Positions 1 to 7,140 of a DNA stretch of 9,418 nt are shown in pieces. This stretch comes from an uncultured Flavobacteriales bacterium (lineage in GTDB: Bacteria > Bacteroidota > Bacteroidia > Flavobacteriales > Schleiferiaceae). The stretch lies in the NCBI GenBank assembly GCA_903821715.1, contig CAIJMB010000028.1:1-9418 (forward strand), read 5' to 3'. The position numbers and the translations under genes were made by a program. Positions within the stretch are counted from its first letter, which is position 1, and every line of letters starts with the position of its first letter. The notes below the pieces were generated by a model. The model made no database searches. It was not told the origin of the DNA and saw only the letters and a list, made by a program, of their open reading frames with translations.

Positions 1-1
1 A

Positions 2-106
2 TACGCATTTATGGCAAATTTTGACGCGACCCGCGTCTGGGGCCCAATTTTCGGCCGCATGGTTTACCTTGGCATCAACCTTGCCTTGATGGGTAGCGAT
101 GACTGA
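2..106 (+). CDS. C-terminal end of an unidentified, membrane-like protein (5' truncated by window)
   Basis: An open frame enters from the left edge and encodes 34 residues before a TGA at 104-106. The stretch from about W13 to G31 (WGPIFGRMVYLGINLALMG) is hydrophobic and could be the last membrane helix, followed by a short acidic tail GSDD. Its stop overlaps the start of the ABC ATPase gene by 8 bp (ATGACTGA), which suggests the two are co-transcribed and translationally coupled. I do not recognise the family. It lacks the tail I would expect of a MacB-type permease, so calling it the ATPase's permease would be a guess. The other two plus-strand frames are less attractive; frame 1 is closed by a TGA at 22-24. 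Confidence 0.6.
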   Translation, partial: YAFMANFDATRVWGPIFGRMVYLGINLALMGSDD

Positions 107-773
107 TTCTGTACTCCACTTGCGCGGCATTACCCGCGACTTTCAACTCGGTGCCCAAACGGTGCACGTACTCAAAGGCATTGACCTCGACATTGAGCGC
201 GGTGCATATGTTGCACTGATGGGACCATCGGGGTCGGGCAAGTCCACCCTGATGAACATTTTGGGCTGTCTTGATACTCCAACTGCCGGAACCTACGTAC
301 TTGCAGGGCGCGACGTCAGCCGAATGGCCGAGGCCGAACTCGCGGCGGTCCGCAACCAAGAAATCGGATTCGTGTTTCAAACGTTTAACCTGATTCCGCG
401 CCAAACAGCCTTAGACAACGTCGCCCTGCCACTCGTGTACGCCGGAATCGGCAAAGAGGAGCGCCTTGACCGCGCCGCCGACGTCCTTCGCTCAGTAGGA
501 CTGGGTGACCGAATGGACCACCGTCCCAACCAACTTTCGGGTGGACAGCGCCAGCGCGTAGCCATTGCGCGTGCTCTAGTCAACAAGCCTTCGCTCATTT
601 TGGCCGACGAACCAACTGGTAACCTCGACTCTGCGACATCCGAAGAGATTATGCGCTTGTTTGACGACATTCATCAAGCCGGCAATACCCTGGTAGTCGT
701 TACCCACGAAGAAGAAATCGCACAGCGCGCAAAACGCATCATTCGTTTGCGCGACGGCATCGTGGCGAACTGA
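99..773 (+). CDS. ABC transporter ATP-binding protein, LolD/MacB type
   Basis: This 224-residue protein is a complete nucleotide-binding subunit of an ABC transporter, acting on the cytoplasmic face of the inner membrane. Motifs in order: Walker A GPSGSGKS at 42-49, Q-loop Q94, signature LSGGQ at 146-150, Walker B LILAD plus catalytic E171 at 166-171, D-loop NLDS at 175-178 and H-loop H203. The stretch after Walker A (LMNILGCLDTPTAG) and the LADEPTGNLDS block are typical of the LolD/MacB/YknY subfamily. Those members pair with a permease carrying a large extracytoplasmic domain and move lipoproteins, peptides or antibiotics by mechanotransmission. The start overlaps the upstream gene's stop and gives the usual family length of about 220-230 residues. 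No permease is identified in the window, so the substrate is unknown. The ATPase assignment is secure; the LolD versus MacB role is not resolved. Confidence 0.93.
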   Translation: MTDSVLHLRGITRDFQLGAQTVHVLKGIDLDIERGAYVALMGPSGSGKSTLMNILGCLDTPTAGTYVLAGRDVSRMAEAELAAVRNQEIGFVFQTFNLIPRQTALDNVALPLVYAGIGKEERLDRAADVLRSVGLGDRMDHRPNQLSGGQRQRVAIARALVNKPSLILADEPTGNLDSATSEEIMRLFDDIHQAGNTLVVVTHEEEIAQRAKRIIRLRDGIVAN

Positions 774-802
774 GCCACGTCTCTTCGCGTTACCTTCGGA
801 GT

Positions 803-2194
803 ATGACGCCATCGTTCACTTCCGAATTTCAGGCCCTCAAGGCCGCTGCCCCCCGTATTGGTGCACTCCCATTGAGTCACCGCCGCAACCGACTGAACGC
901 CTTGCGCGCGGAACTGATTCGCCGCCGCAGCGAGCTCCACGCCGCGATGCGTGCGGACCTGAACCGTCCCGAGGTAGACAGCGACCTCAACGAGCTGCTG
1001 CCTGTCAAGGACTCCATCGACCACGTGCTCGCCAATTTGAGCCGCTGGACGCGCACTGACTGCTTGCCGCTTCCGTTGACCTTGATTCCGGGGCGTGCTG
1101 AAATCCACCACGAGCCCAAAGGGGTTGCCCTCATTGTGTCACCGTGGAACTTTCCGGTGAATTTGTGCCTGGTTCCGCTGGTGTACGCGGTCGGCGCGGG
1201 CAACACGGTGTGCCTTAAGCCGAGTGAACTGGCACCCGCATCTGCTGCATTCATTGCTTCGGTGGTCGAAGCTGTGTTTCCGGCCGACGAAGTCTGCGTG
1301 ATTCAAGGCGATGTGAGTGTGGCCGTCGCCCTTCTCGAGCAGCCCTGGAACCACATTTTCTTTACCGGGTCTCCCGGGGTCGGAAGCAAAGTGATGGCCG
1401 CCGCATCCAAGTACCTTGCCTCAGTTACCCTTGAGCTGGGCGGAAAGTCGCCCGTATTCGTTCACGAAGGCTATGGCGCCGACGCCGCAGGACGCCGCAT
1501 CGCATGGGCCAAAGGGCTCAACGCGGGTCAGGTCTGCATTGCTCCCGACTACGCACTCGTCCCAGCCGCCCAACGCGCGGACTTCATCCAAGGTTTTAAG
1601 GCGGGCGTGGCCCAGCACTACGGAGATTCCCCCGCAAGCAACCCCGACTGGGTCCGCATCATCCAGCCCCGCCACTGGGACCGCCTGAACGACTGGCTCC
1701 AAGAGGCCATCGCCGAAGGCGCCCAAGTGTGGCAGCCCGATGCGCCGGACCGCGACCGACTTTACTTTCCGCCTACCCTCGTGTGGGACGCCCCCGAGCA
1801 CCTTCAAGTCAGCTGCAGTGAAATCTTTGGACCCATTCTGCCCGTGTTCACGTACACTTCAACCGACGATGCGCTGACCCGCGTCAATTCCGGCCCCCAG
1901 CCCCTAGTGCTGTACATTCTCAGCCACGCCAAGGCCTGGACTGACCGCATCATTCACGAGACGCGCGCCGGCGGAACCGTCGTCAACGACTTCTACCTGC
2001 ACTACATGCACCCCGAGCTTCCGTTTGGGGGTGTCAACAATTCCGGAATCGGTAAATCCCATGGAATCTGGGGATTCCGCGAATTCAGCAACGCGCGCAG
2101 CGTATACCGGCGCGGACGCTTTGCCCCCACTATGCTTCTAACCCCGCCGTACAAAGGATGGGTCAAGAAGGTGGTGGGCTGGCTGGTTAGCTGA
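803..2194 (+). CDS. Aldehyde dehydrogenase, class 3-like (NAD(P)+-dependent)
   Basis: The 463-residue protein oxidises an aldehyde to the carboxylate with NAD(P)+. Visible family features are the oxyanion motif SPWNFP (N116), cofactor-contacting K139 in CLKPSE, the Rossmann turn FTGSPGVG at 187-194, general base E211 in LELGGKSP, catalytic nucleophile C245 in NAGQVCIAPDY, EIFGPILPV at 340-348 and PFGGVNNSGIGKSHG from 408. NAGQxCIAPDY and the length resemble the ALDH3/fatty-aldehyde branch rather than the approximately 500-residue ALDH1/2 branch. The C-terminus (PPYKGWVKKVVGWLVS) is a basic-hydrophobic tail like those that bring ALDH3 enzymes to membranes, so a lipid-derived aldehyde substrate is plausible but inferred. 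It lies 29 bp after the ABC gene and may share its transcript. GGAG sits only one base before the ATG, too close to act as a normal ribosome-binding site. The last codons and TGA lie inside the first unit of the downstream repeat array. Confidence 0.93.
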   Translation: MTPSFTSEFQALKAAAPRIGALPLSHRRNRLNALRAELIRRRSELHAAMRADLNRPEVDSDLNELLPVKDSIDHVLANLSRWTRTDCLPLPLTLIPGRAEIHHEPKGVALIVSPWNFPVNLCLVPLVYAVGAGNTVCLKPSELAPASAAFIASVVEAVFPADEVCVIQGDVSVAVALLEQPWNHIFFTGSPGVGSKVMAAASKYLASVTLELGGKSPVFVHEGYGADAAGRRIAWAKGLNAGQVCIAPDYALVPAAQRADFIQGFKAGVAQHYGDSPASNPDWVRIIQPRHWDRLNDWLQEAIAEGAQVWQPDAPDRDRLYFPPTLVWDAPEHLQVSCSEIFGPILPVFTYTSTDDALTRVNSGPQPLVLYILSHAKAWTDRIIHETRAGGTVVNDFYLHYMHPELPFGGVNNSGIGKSHGIWGFREFSNARSVYRRGRFAPTMLLTPPYKGWVKKVVGWLVS

Positions 2195-2349
2195 GACTGG
2201 CAAGGTCGGCTCGTTAGCTCGTTGGCGAGGTTGGCTCGTTGGCAAGGGTAGCAAGGTTGGCTCGTTAGCTCGTTGGCGAGGTTGGCAAGGGTAGCAAGGT
2301 TGGCCCGTTGGCCCGTTGGCCTGTTAGCCCAGTTGGCACGGTGGGCTGG
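2186..2349 (+). repeat. Array A: degenerate 8-9-bp tandem repeats (GTTGGC/GTTAGC core) after the aldehyde dehydrogenase
   Basis: About 19 consecutive units of 8-10 bp share the core GTTRGC with variable ends, for example GTTAGCTC, GTTGGCGAG, GTTGGCTC, GTTGGCAAG, GGTAGCAAG and GTTGGCCC. Higher-order repeats are visible. An exact 28-bp copy occurs at 2208-2235 and 2259-2286, and an exact 24-bp copy at 2238-2261 and 2281-2304. The two offsets (51 and 43 bp) differ by one 8-bp unit, as expected from gain or loss of a unit. The first unit contains the aldehyde dehydrogenase stop codon (TGA, 2192-2194). The array has no self-complementary arms or T-tract, so it is not a classical terminator by itself. 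One antisense frame remains open across it, but I take that as a by-product of low complexity. Confidence 0.9.
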
Positions 2350-2402
2350 TTGATTGACCAAAACATGAGCATTGGCTTCAGCACACAAGGACGCAAATAC
2401 CC

Positions 2403-2418
2403 TTGAGCATATGCTCAA
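2403..2418. repeat. Perfect 16-bp palindrome between the two arrays
   Basis: TTGAGCATATGCTCAA is its own reverse complement. It sits at the end of a non-repetitive spacer (about 2350-2402) and two bases before the first unit of array B. As RNA it could form a 6-bp stem with an AUAU loop, but neither side has a U-tract. It could be a dimeric-protein binding site or a weak hairpin between two convergent transcription units. Only the symmetry is seen; any function is speculation. Confidence 0.8.
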
Positions 2419-2420
2419 AT

Positions 2421-2509
2421 CTCAGCTAATCTCAGCTAGTCTCAGCTAATCTCAGCCAATCTCAGCTAATCTCAGCCAATCTCAGCTAACCTTGCTAGTC
2501 TCAGCTAAC
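2421..2509 (-). repeat. Array B: 10-bp tandem repeats (CTCAGCTAAT on +) directly after infB
   Basis: Seven uninterrupted 10-bp units run from 2421 to 2490: CTCAGCTAAT, CTCAGCTAGT, CTCAGCTAAT, CTCAGCCAAT, CTCAGCTAAT, CTCAGCCAAT and CTCAGCTAAC. A 9-bp variant (CTTGCTAGT) and a last CTCAGCTAAC (2500-2509) follow. Read in the infB direction the unit is (G/A)TTAGCTGAG and begins at the last base of the infB stop codon. The infB-proximal 21 bp (2489-2509) match 2186-2206 of array A at 20 of 21 positions in inverted orientation, so the two arrays belong to one repeat family. Part of the array alternates T and C at the seventh base, giving a 20-bp super-period. No canonical rho-independent terminator is present here. 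Confidence 0.92.
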
Positions 2510-5328
2510 TAAAGTTCGCGCTGAACCTCGACCTCTTTGAAGCCTTCGACAATGTCGCCGACCTTGATGTCGTTGTAGTTGTTGATGTTCAATCCACAGT
2601 CGAGGCCCTTTTTGACTTCGCGGACGTCGTCCTTGAAGCGCTTGAGGGATCCCAGTTCGCCCGTGTACTGAACCACGCCGTCGCGAATGACGCGGACGCG
2701 GGTGTTGCGGGTGATGACTCCGTCCATGACCATACAGCCGGCGATGGTGCCCACCTTGCTGATTTTGAAGGTCTCGCGAACTTCGATGGTGCAGGTGATT
2801 TCTTCTTTGACGTCGGGCGACAGAAGTCCAGACATGGCGTCTTTGATGTCGTTGATCGCGTCGTAGATGATGCTGTAGAGGCGGATCTCGATATCTTCTT
2901 TTTCGGCCAACTTACGGGCTGAAGCGGCGGGACGGACTTGGAATCCGACGATGATGGCTCCAGAAGCTGAGGCGAGAAGGACGTCTGAATCGGTGATTCC
3001 GCCCACGGCCTTGTGGATGATGTTGACCTGAATTTCTTCAGTGCTAAGGCGCTGAAGTGAGTCGGCAAGTGCCTCGATTGAGCCGTCCACGTCACCTTTG
3101 AGGACGATGTTGAGCTCCTTGAAGTCTCCGACGGCCAGACGGCGTCCGATTTCTTCGAGGGTGAGGTTCTTTTGTGAACGTACGCTCTGCTCGCGGGCAA
3201 GCTGCTGGCGGCGCGTAGCGATTTGCTTGGCTTCGCGCTCGTCTTCAAATACGGCGAAGTTGTCACCGGCGGTGGGGGCTCCATCCAATCCGAGGATTGA
3301 CACAGGTACCGCGGGGCCTGCAACGTCAATCTTATGACCGCGTTCGTCCATCATGGCGCGGACCTTGCCGCTGAATTGACCGACGAGCATGAAGTCTCCG
3401 ACGCGCAGAGATCCGTTTTGAACGAGAAGGGTTGTCACGTAGCCACGACCCTTGTCGAGGGTCGCTTCAATTACGGTTCCTTTGGCGAGACGGTTGGGGT
3501 TTGCCTTGAGGTCAAGGATTTCGGCCTCGAGGAGCACCTTCTCGAGGAGCTTGTCTACGTTCAGTCCCTGCTTGGCAGAGATATCCTGCGACTGGATTTT
3601 GCCGCCCCAGTCTTCGACGAGGAGGTTCATTCCAGCGAGTTGCTCTTTGATGCGCTCGGGATTTGCGTCCGGGCGGTCAATCTTGTTGATCGCGAATACG
3701 ATCGGAACACCTGCTGCTTGGGCGTGGCTAATGGCTTCCTTGGTTTGGGGCATCACCGAATCGTCGGCAGAAACCACGATGATGGCGATGTCGGTAACCT
3801 GGGCTCCGCGAGCACGCATGGCGGTAAAGGCCTCGTGACCTGGAGTATCGAGAAAGGTAATGTGCTGTCCGTCGGCCAGCTGAACACTGTAGGCTCCGAT
3901 GTGCTGCGTGATTCCGCCCGCCTCACCTGCAATGACATTCGCCTTGCGGATGTAGTCAAGCAGCGACGTCTTACCGTGGTCGACGTGACCCATTACGGTC
4001 ACGATCGGTGAGCGCGGAGAGAGATTTGCTTCATCCTCTTGCTCTTCGGCCAAAGCCTCTTGAACTTCTTCGTCGACAAAGGTGACGTCAAATCCAAATT
4101 CGTCGGCAACGATTGTCAGGGTCTCTTTGTCCAGGCGCTGGTTAAGCGAGGCCATGATTCCCAACGACATGCAGGTTGAAATAACTTCGGTCGGAGAAAC
4201 TTTCATCATGTTCGCCACCTCAAGTAGGGTTACGAACTCAGTAAGCTTGAGGACCTTTTCACCCTCTTGGCGCTCGAGTTCGGCCATTTCGCGGGCTTCT
4301 GCACGTTCTGCACGCTTGTCACGGCGAATCTTAGATCCCTTGGATTTGCGGCCTCCGCCGAGCTTCTCAAGGGTCTCTTTAATCTTGCGCTGAATATCTT
4401 CTTGACTGACTTCGCGCGGAGCGCCTCCGCCTTGTGGTCCACCAGGGCCACGCTGACCACCAGGACCGCGCTGACCACCAGGACCGCGCTGGCCACCTGG
4501 GCCGCGCTGATAGCCGCCTTGACCAGGTCCTCCGACGCTTGCAGCGCCCGTGGTGGTGCGACCACCACCCGATGCGGGTTTTTGAAGGCCTTCAGTTTTA
4601 ATTCGCTTGCGTTGTCCTGCTGCAGAAGGTTTCTTGGCAAATTGTGAAAGGTCGATTACTTGACCGGTCATTTTTGGACCGTCGAGTTTCTGGTATTGGG
4701 TCTCGTGGTGTGTAGTCTCAGGGGTTGCCTCTCCTGAATCGGCATTGTCTGCATTGGGCTCGGACGGAACCCGAGATTCAGATACCGCAGGTGCCTCTGG
4801 CGCCTTTGGCGCTTCTGGGGCTACTTCCTTAGGCGCAGTTGGCTCAAGCGCTGGGGCAACTTGGACTTTGGGTTCATCAACCTTCACGACCGGAGTCTCG
4901 ACCACCACCTTGGTTGGTGCAGCTGGAGCGGCCGGAGCTTGGGCAATTTCTGCCGCCACGGCAGGAGCAGCCGGAGTTGCGGGAACAGCCGTAGGCTCAG
5001 CCGCCTTCTTGGGCGAAAGATCAATCTTACCGGCGACCTTAGGGCCAGAAAGCGTTGCCGTTGCTCGAATGACTTCGGGCTTCTTTTGTTCGCGCTCGGC
5101 CTGAATGGCCTCCTTCTCTTCGCGCTTTTTCTGAATGAGCGTTTCGGCCTTGTCTTTGGACGACTTGTCGGTGGCGAATTGCTGCGTCAGCAGGTCGTAC
5201 TGGGCTTGATCAATCTTGGCGTTGCGGTTGCGATCTACCTCTTGGCTTTTGGTGGCCAAGAAGTCAACGGCGGTATCCAAGCCGATGTTCAGCTCGCTAA
5301 GTACTTTACTGATGCGGATGGTGCTCAT
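2509..5328 (-). CDS. infB: Translation initiation factor IF-2
   Basis: IF-2 is the GTPase that brings initiator fMet-tRNA to the 30S subunit and promotes 50S joining. In this 939-residue protein the order is: N-terminal winged-helix-like IF2_N domain (about 1-60); charged coiled segment (60-85); Ala/Pro/Glu-rich linker (about 110-210); Gly/Arg-rich tract (about 253-303); second IF2_N region (about 357-420); then the G domain. GTPase motifs are G1 GHVDHGKT (447-454), switch GGITQHIG (471-478), G3 DTPGHEAF (494-501), G4 NKID (548-551) and G5 SAK (584-586). Domains II, III and the fMet-tRNA-binding domain IV (about 845-939) follow complete. The length fits Bacteroidota IF-2, whose linkers are long. 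The start MSTIRISKVLSELNIG matches the usual IF2_N beginning; no Shine-Dalgarno precedes it. It is the last gene of rimP-nusA-infB, 58 bp after nusA. Its TAG stop abuts array B. Confidence 0.98.
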   Translation of the reverse strand: MSTIRISKVLSELNIGLDTAVDFLATKSQEVDRNRNAKIDQAQYDLLTQQFATDKSSKDKAETLIQKKREEKEAIQAEREQKKPEVIRATATLSGPKVAGKIDLSPKKAAEPTAVPATPAAPAVAAEIAQAPAAPAAPTKVVVETPVVKVDEPKVQVAPALEPTAPKEVAPEAPKAPEAPAVSESRVPSEPNADNADSGEATPETTHHETQYQKLDGPKMTGQVIDLSQFAKKPSAAGQRKRIKTEGLQKPASGGGRTTTGAASVGGPGQGGYQRGPGGQRGPGGQRGPGGQRGPGGPQGGGAPREVSQEDIQRKIKETLEKLGGGRKSKGSKIRRDKRAERAEAREMAELERQEGEKVLKLTEFVTLLEVANMMKVSPTEVISTCMSLGIMASLNQRLDKETLTIVADEFGFDVTFVDEEVQEALAEEQEDEANLSPRSPIVTVMGHVDHGKTSLLDYIRKANVIAGEAGGITQHIGAYSVQLADGQHITFLDTPGHEAFTAMRARGAQVTDIAIIVVSADDSVMPQTKEAISHAQAAGVPIVFAINKIDRPDANPERIKEQLAGMNLLVEDWGGKIQSQDISAKQGLNVDKLLEKVLLEAEILDLKANPNRLAKGTVIEATLDKGRGYVTTLLVQNGSLRVGDFMLVGQFSGKVRAMMDERGHKIDVAGPAVPVSILGLDGAPTAGDNFAVFEDEREAKQIATRRQQLAREQSVRSQKNLTLEEIGRRLAVGDFKELNIVLKGDVDGSIEALADSLQRLSTEEIQVNIIHKAVGGITDSDVLLASASGAIIVGFQVRPAASARKLAEKEDIEIRLYSIIYDAINDIKDAMSGLLSPDVKEEITCTIEVRETFKISKVGTIAGCMVMDGVITRNTRVRVIRDGVVQYTGELGSLKRFKDDVREVKKGLDCGLNINNYNDIKVGDIVEGFKEVEVQREL
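4435..4506 (-). repeat. 18-bp in-frame tandem repeat encoding RGPGGQ units in IF-2
   Basis: Four consecutive 18-bp copies encode RGPGGQ three times and RGPGGP once (residues 275-298). The nucleotide copies are very similar (CGCGCTGACCACCAGGAC and close variants on the plus strand), which indicates recent duplication or slippage rather than ancient protein-level conservation. The tract lies in the disordered linker before the conserved core, so length change is probably tolerated. Confidence 0.88.
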
Positions 5329-5386
5329 AGGCGCAAAGGTCGGTTCTATTTAAGAATTCAGGTTGTAATCGTAGAAAAACCGTGGT

Positions 5387-6631
5387 TTATTCGGCTTCAA
5401 ACTCCTTTTTGAGGATGTTGCGAACATCTTGTACGGTCTCTACTTCGAGGTCGGCGCGGCGAGCGACGTCTTCAACGTCGGCGCGGAGCACAGACTTCGC
5501 CGTATCGTAGCCTCCGTTGCGAAGCTGGTCAATGACCCAGGCTTCGATTTCGTCGCTGAACTCGAGGAGTTCCACGTCTTCTTCTTGCACCACGTCTTCG
5601 CGGTACACGTCGATTTCGTAGTCGTTCAGCTTGCTGGCGAGGCGGATGTTGGTTCCGCCACGGCCGATAGCCAGTGAAACCTGGTCTGCCGGCAAGTATA
5701 CGTCGGCGTGGCGGCGCTCTTCGTCGAGAATCATGTTGGTGATCTTGGCAGGAGACAGTGCGCGCTGGATCATCAACTGAAGGTTGGTAGTGTAGTTGAT
5801 CACGTCGATGTTCTCACCGCGAAGTTCGCGGACGATTCCATGGATGCGCGATCCTTTCATACCCACACAGGCTCCGACAGGGTCGATGCGGTCGTCGTAG
5901 GATTCCACGGCAACTTTCGCCTTTTCGCCCGGAATCCGAACGACTTTCTTGACGGTGATGATTCCGTCAAATACTTCAGGGATTTCGGCTTCGAAGAGCT
6001 TGGCCATGAATTCTTCAGACGTGCGGCTGAGCAAGATGAATGGCTTGGTTCCACGAACCTCGACAAGCTTGACCACGGCGCGGACGGTGTCGCCCTTGCG
6101 GTAGAAGTCCTTCTCGGGAATCATGTCTTCGCGGCGCAGGATCAGTTCGTTCTGCTGGTCGTCGTAAATGATGAGCTCGCGGTGGCGTACGTGGTGTACT
6201 TCGCCGCTAATGATCTCACCCTCCATGGTCTTGTAGCGCTTGAAGAGTTCGCCTGAGTCGTGCTCTTGAACTTTTTGAACAAGGGTCTGGCGGAAGGCCA
6301 AGATGAAGCGGCGTCCGAGATCGATGATTTTCATTTCTTCAGAAACTTCTTCACCTACTTCGAAGTCAGGCTCGATTTTGAGGGCGGCTGAAAGAGCGAT
6401 CTCGAGGTTGTCGTCCTCAACAGCTCCGTCTTCTACGATGGTGCGGTTGCGCCAGATTTCGAGGTCGCCTTTGTCGGGGTTGACGATGACGTCAAAATTC
6501 TCGTCGGTGCCGTACTTCTTGCGAATTTGAACACGGAACGCCTCTTCGATGAACGACATAAGGGTTACGCGGTCAATGCTCTTTTCGTCTTTGAACTCGC
6601 CGAAGGATTCGATGATGGCTAGATTTTCCAT
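5387..6631 (-). CDS. nusA: Transcription termination/antitermination factor NusA
   Basis: NusA binds RNA polymerase near the RNA exit channel and modulates pausing, intrinsic termination and antitermination. The 414-residue protein has the N-terminal polymerase-binding domain (about 1-125), an S1 domain (about 135-202, from MEGEIISGEVHHV to ILLSRTS), KH1 (DPVGACVGMKGSRIHGI, about 250-278) and KH2 (AIGRGGTNIRLASKL, 321-335). A short helical C-terminus (about 350-414) follows. The length suits Bacteroidota NusA, which lacks the two acidic AR repeats of the approximately 495-residue E. coli protein. The ATG is 21 bp after the rimP stop in the same transcription unit. No Shine-Dalgarno is visible, which is normal for the phylum. 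Its position between rimP and infB is conserved across bacteria and confirms identity. Confidence 0.98.
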   Translation of the reverse strand: MENLAIIESFGEFKDEKSIDRVTLMSFIEEAFRVQIRKKYGTDENFDVIVNPDKGDLEIWRNRTIVEDGAVEDDNLEIALSAALKIEPDFEVGEEVSEEMKIIDLGRRFILAFRQTLVQKVQEHDSGELFKRYKTMEGEIISGEVHHVRHRELIIYDDQQNELILRREDMIPEKDFYRKGDTVRAVVKLVEVRGTKPFILLSRTSEEFMAKLFEAEIPEVFDGIITVKKVVRIPGEKAKVAVESYDDRIDPVGACVGMKGSRIHGIVRELRGENIDVINYTTNLQLMIQRALSPAKITNMILDEERRHADVYLPADQVSLAIGRGGTNIRLASKLNDYEIDVYREDVVQEEDVELLEFSDEIEAWVIDQLRNGGYDTAKSVLRADVEDVARRADLEVETVQDVRNILKKEFEAE

Positions 6632-6652
6632 AGCAACTTAAACGTGAGAAAC

Positions 6653-7117
6653 TTAGAATTTAAAGTCTAGGGTGATGCTGGACAGTTCCGCCAGCGGGAT
6701 TTGGGTTTGCGTCGTCTGGTCCATTTTGCCTTTGCCGACCGTCTTGGGAACGCGTTCAGTGCGCTCCAGAGTAATGCTCGTGCCGTCGAAGGCAGCGAGC
6801 TTCCCCTTGTCTTTTTGGCCGTCCAAAAGCTTGACCACTACTTCGCGACCGAGGTTCTTTCGGTACTGGGCGTCCACCTTAAATGGGGTGAACATTCCCG
6901 GTGAAGACACTTCGATGGCGTAGTTCTCAGACGCTTCGCCTAGCGCGGATTCTATCGCGCGGCTGATCGTCTTGATTTGCGCCAAAGTGATGTGCCCCTC
7001 ATTGAGGTCCGCATGGACTTTAATGTCGTTAGCGGCGCTCAGGCTTACCTCTACGGCAAAGGCATCCAACCCCTGAAGGGTCGTGTCAACCAGCTGCTGC
7101 AGTTCGTGTTGGGTCAT
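6653..7117 (-). CDS. rimP: Ribosome maturation factor RimP
   Basis: RimP assists maturation of the 30S subunit. From the ATG at 7117 the protein has 154 residues (MTQHELQQLVDTTLQ...), close to the roughly 150 of E. coli RimP. The family hallmark YAIEVSSPGMFTPFK (67-81) is followed by the GREVVVKLLDG strand (90-100) and a C-terminal SH3-like domain, here with a short Lys/Gln/Thr-rich insertion (about 126-138). The frame stays open upstream to an ATG at 7228. That extension would run back through the leader hairpin and into the end of the receptor gene, and it has no RimP similarity I can see, so 7117 is the better start. It is the first gene of the rimP-nusA-infB operon. No Shine-Dalgarno is visible; the region upstream is A/T-rich. 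Confidence 0.95.
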   Translation of the reverse strand: MTQHELQQLVDTTLQGLDAFAVEVSLSAANDIKVHADLNEGHITLAQIKTISRAIESALGEASENYAIEVSSPGMFTPFKVDAQYRKNLGREVVVKLLDGQKDKGKLAAFDGTSITLERTERVPKTVGKGKMDQTTQTQIPLAELSSITLDFKF

Positions 7118-7140
7118 GTACGTGTACTTTAAAAAACCTT

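Noticed and set aside
2002..2418. Antisense 138-codon open frame with repeated LANLANELTSQPC-like peptide across array A and the aldehyde dehydrogenase 3' end
   Set aside because: Its first part comes from the repeat array and the rest is antisense to a conserved gene. There is no recognisable domain, and openness is explained by repeat composition. I regard it as non-coding.
2195..2508. tRNA or other structured RNA gene in the convergent gap
   Set aside because: No cloverleaf, T-loop (GTTCRA) or other RNA-family motif was seen; the interval is repeats plus a short spacer.
2186..2509. CRISPR array
   Set aside because: Repeats of 8-10 bp are directly adjacent, without unique spacers of about 30 bp, and no cas genes are present.
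3334..4011. Long plus-strand open frame opposite infB (225 codons)
   Set aside because: It lies wholly antisense to the conserved G domain of IF-2 and its translation has no recognisable domain; it is a shadow of biased codon use.
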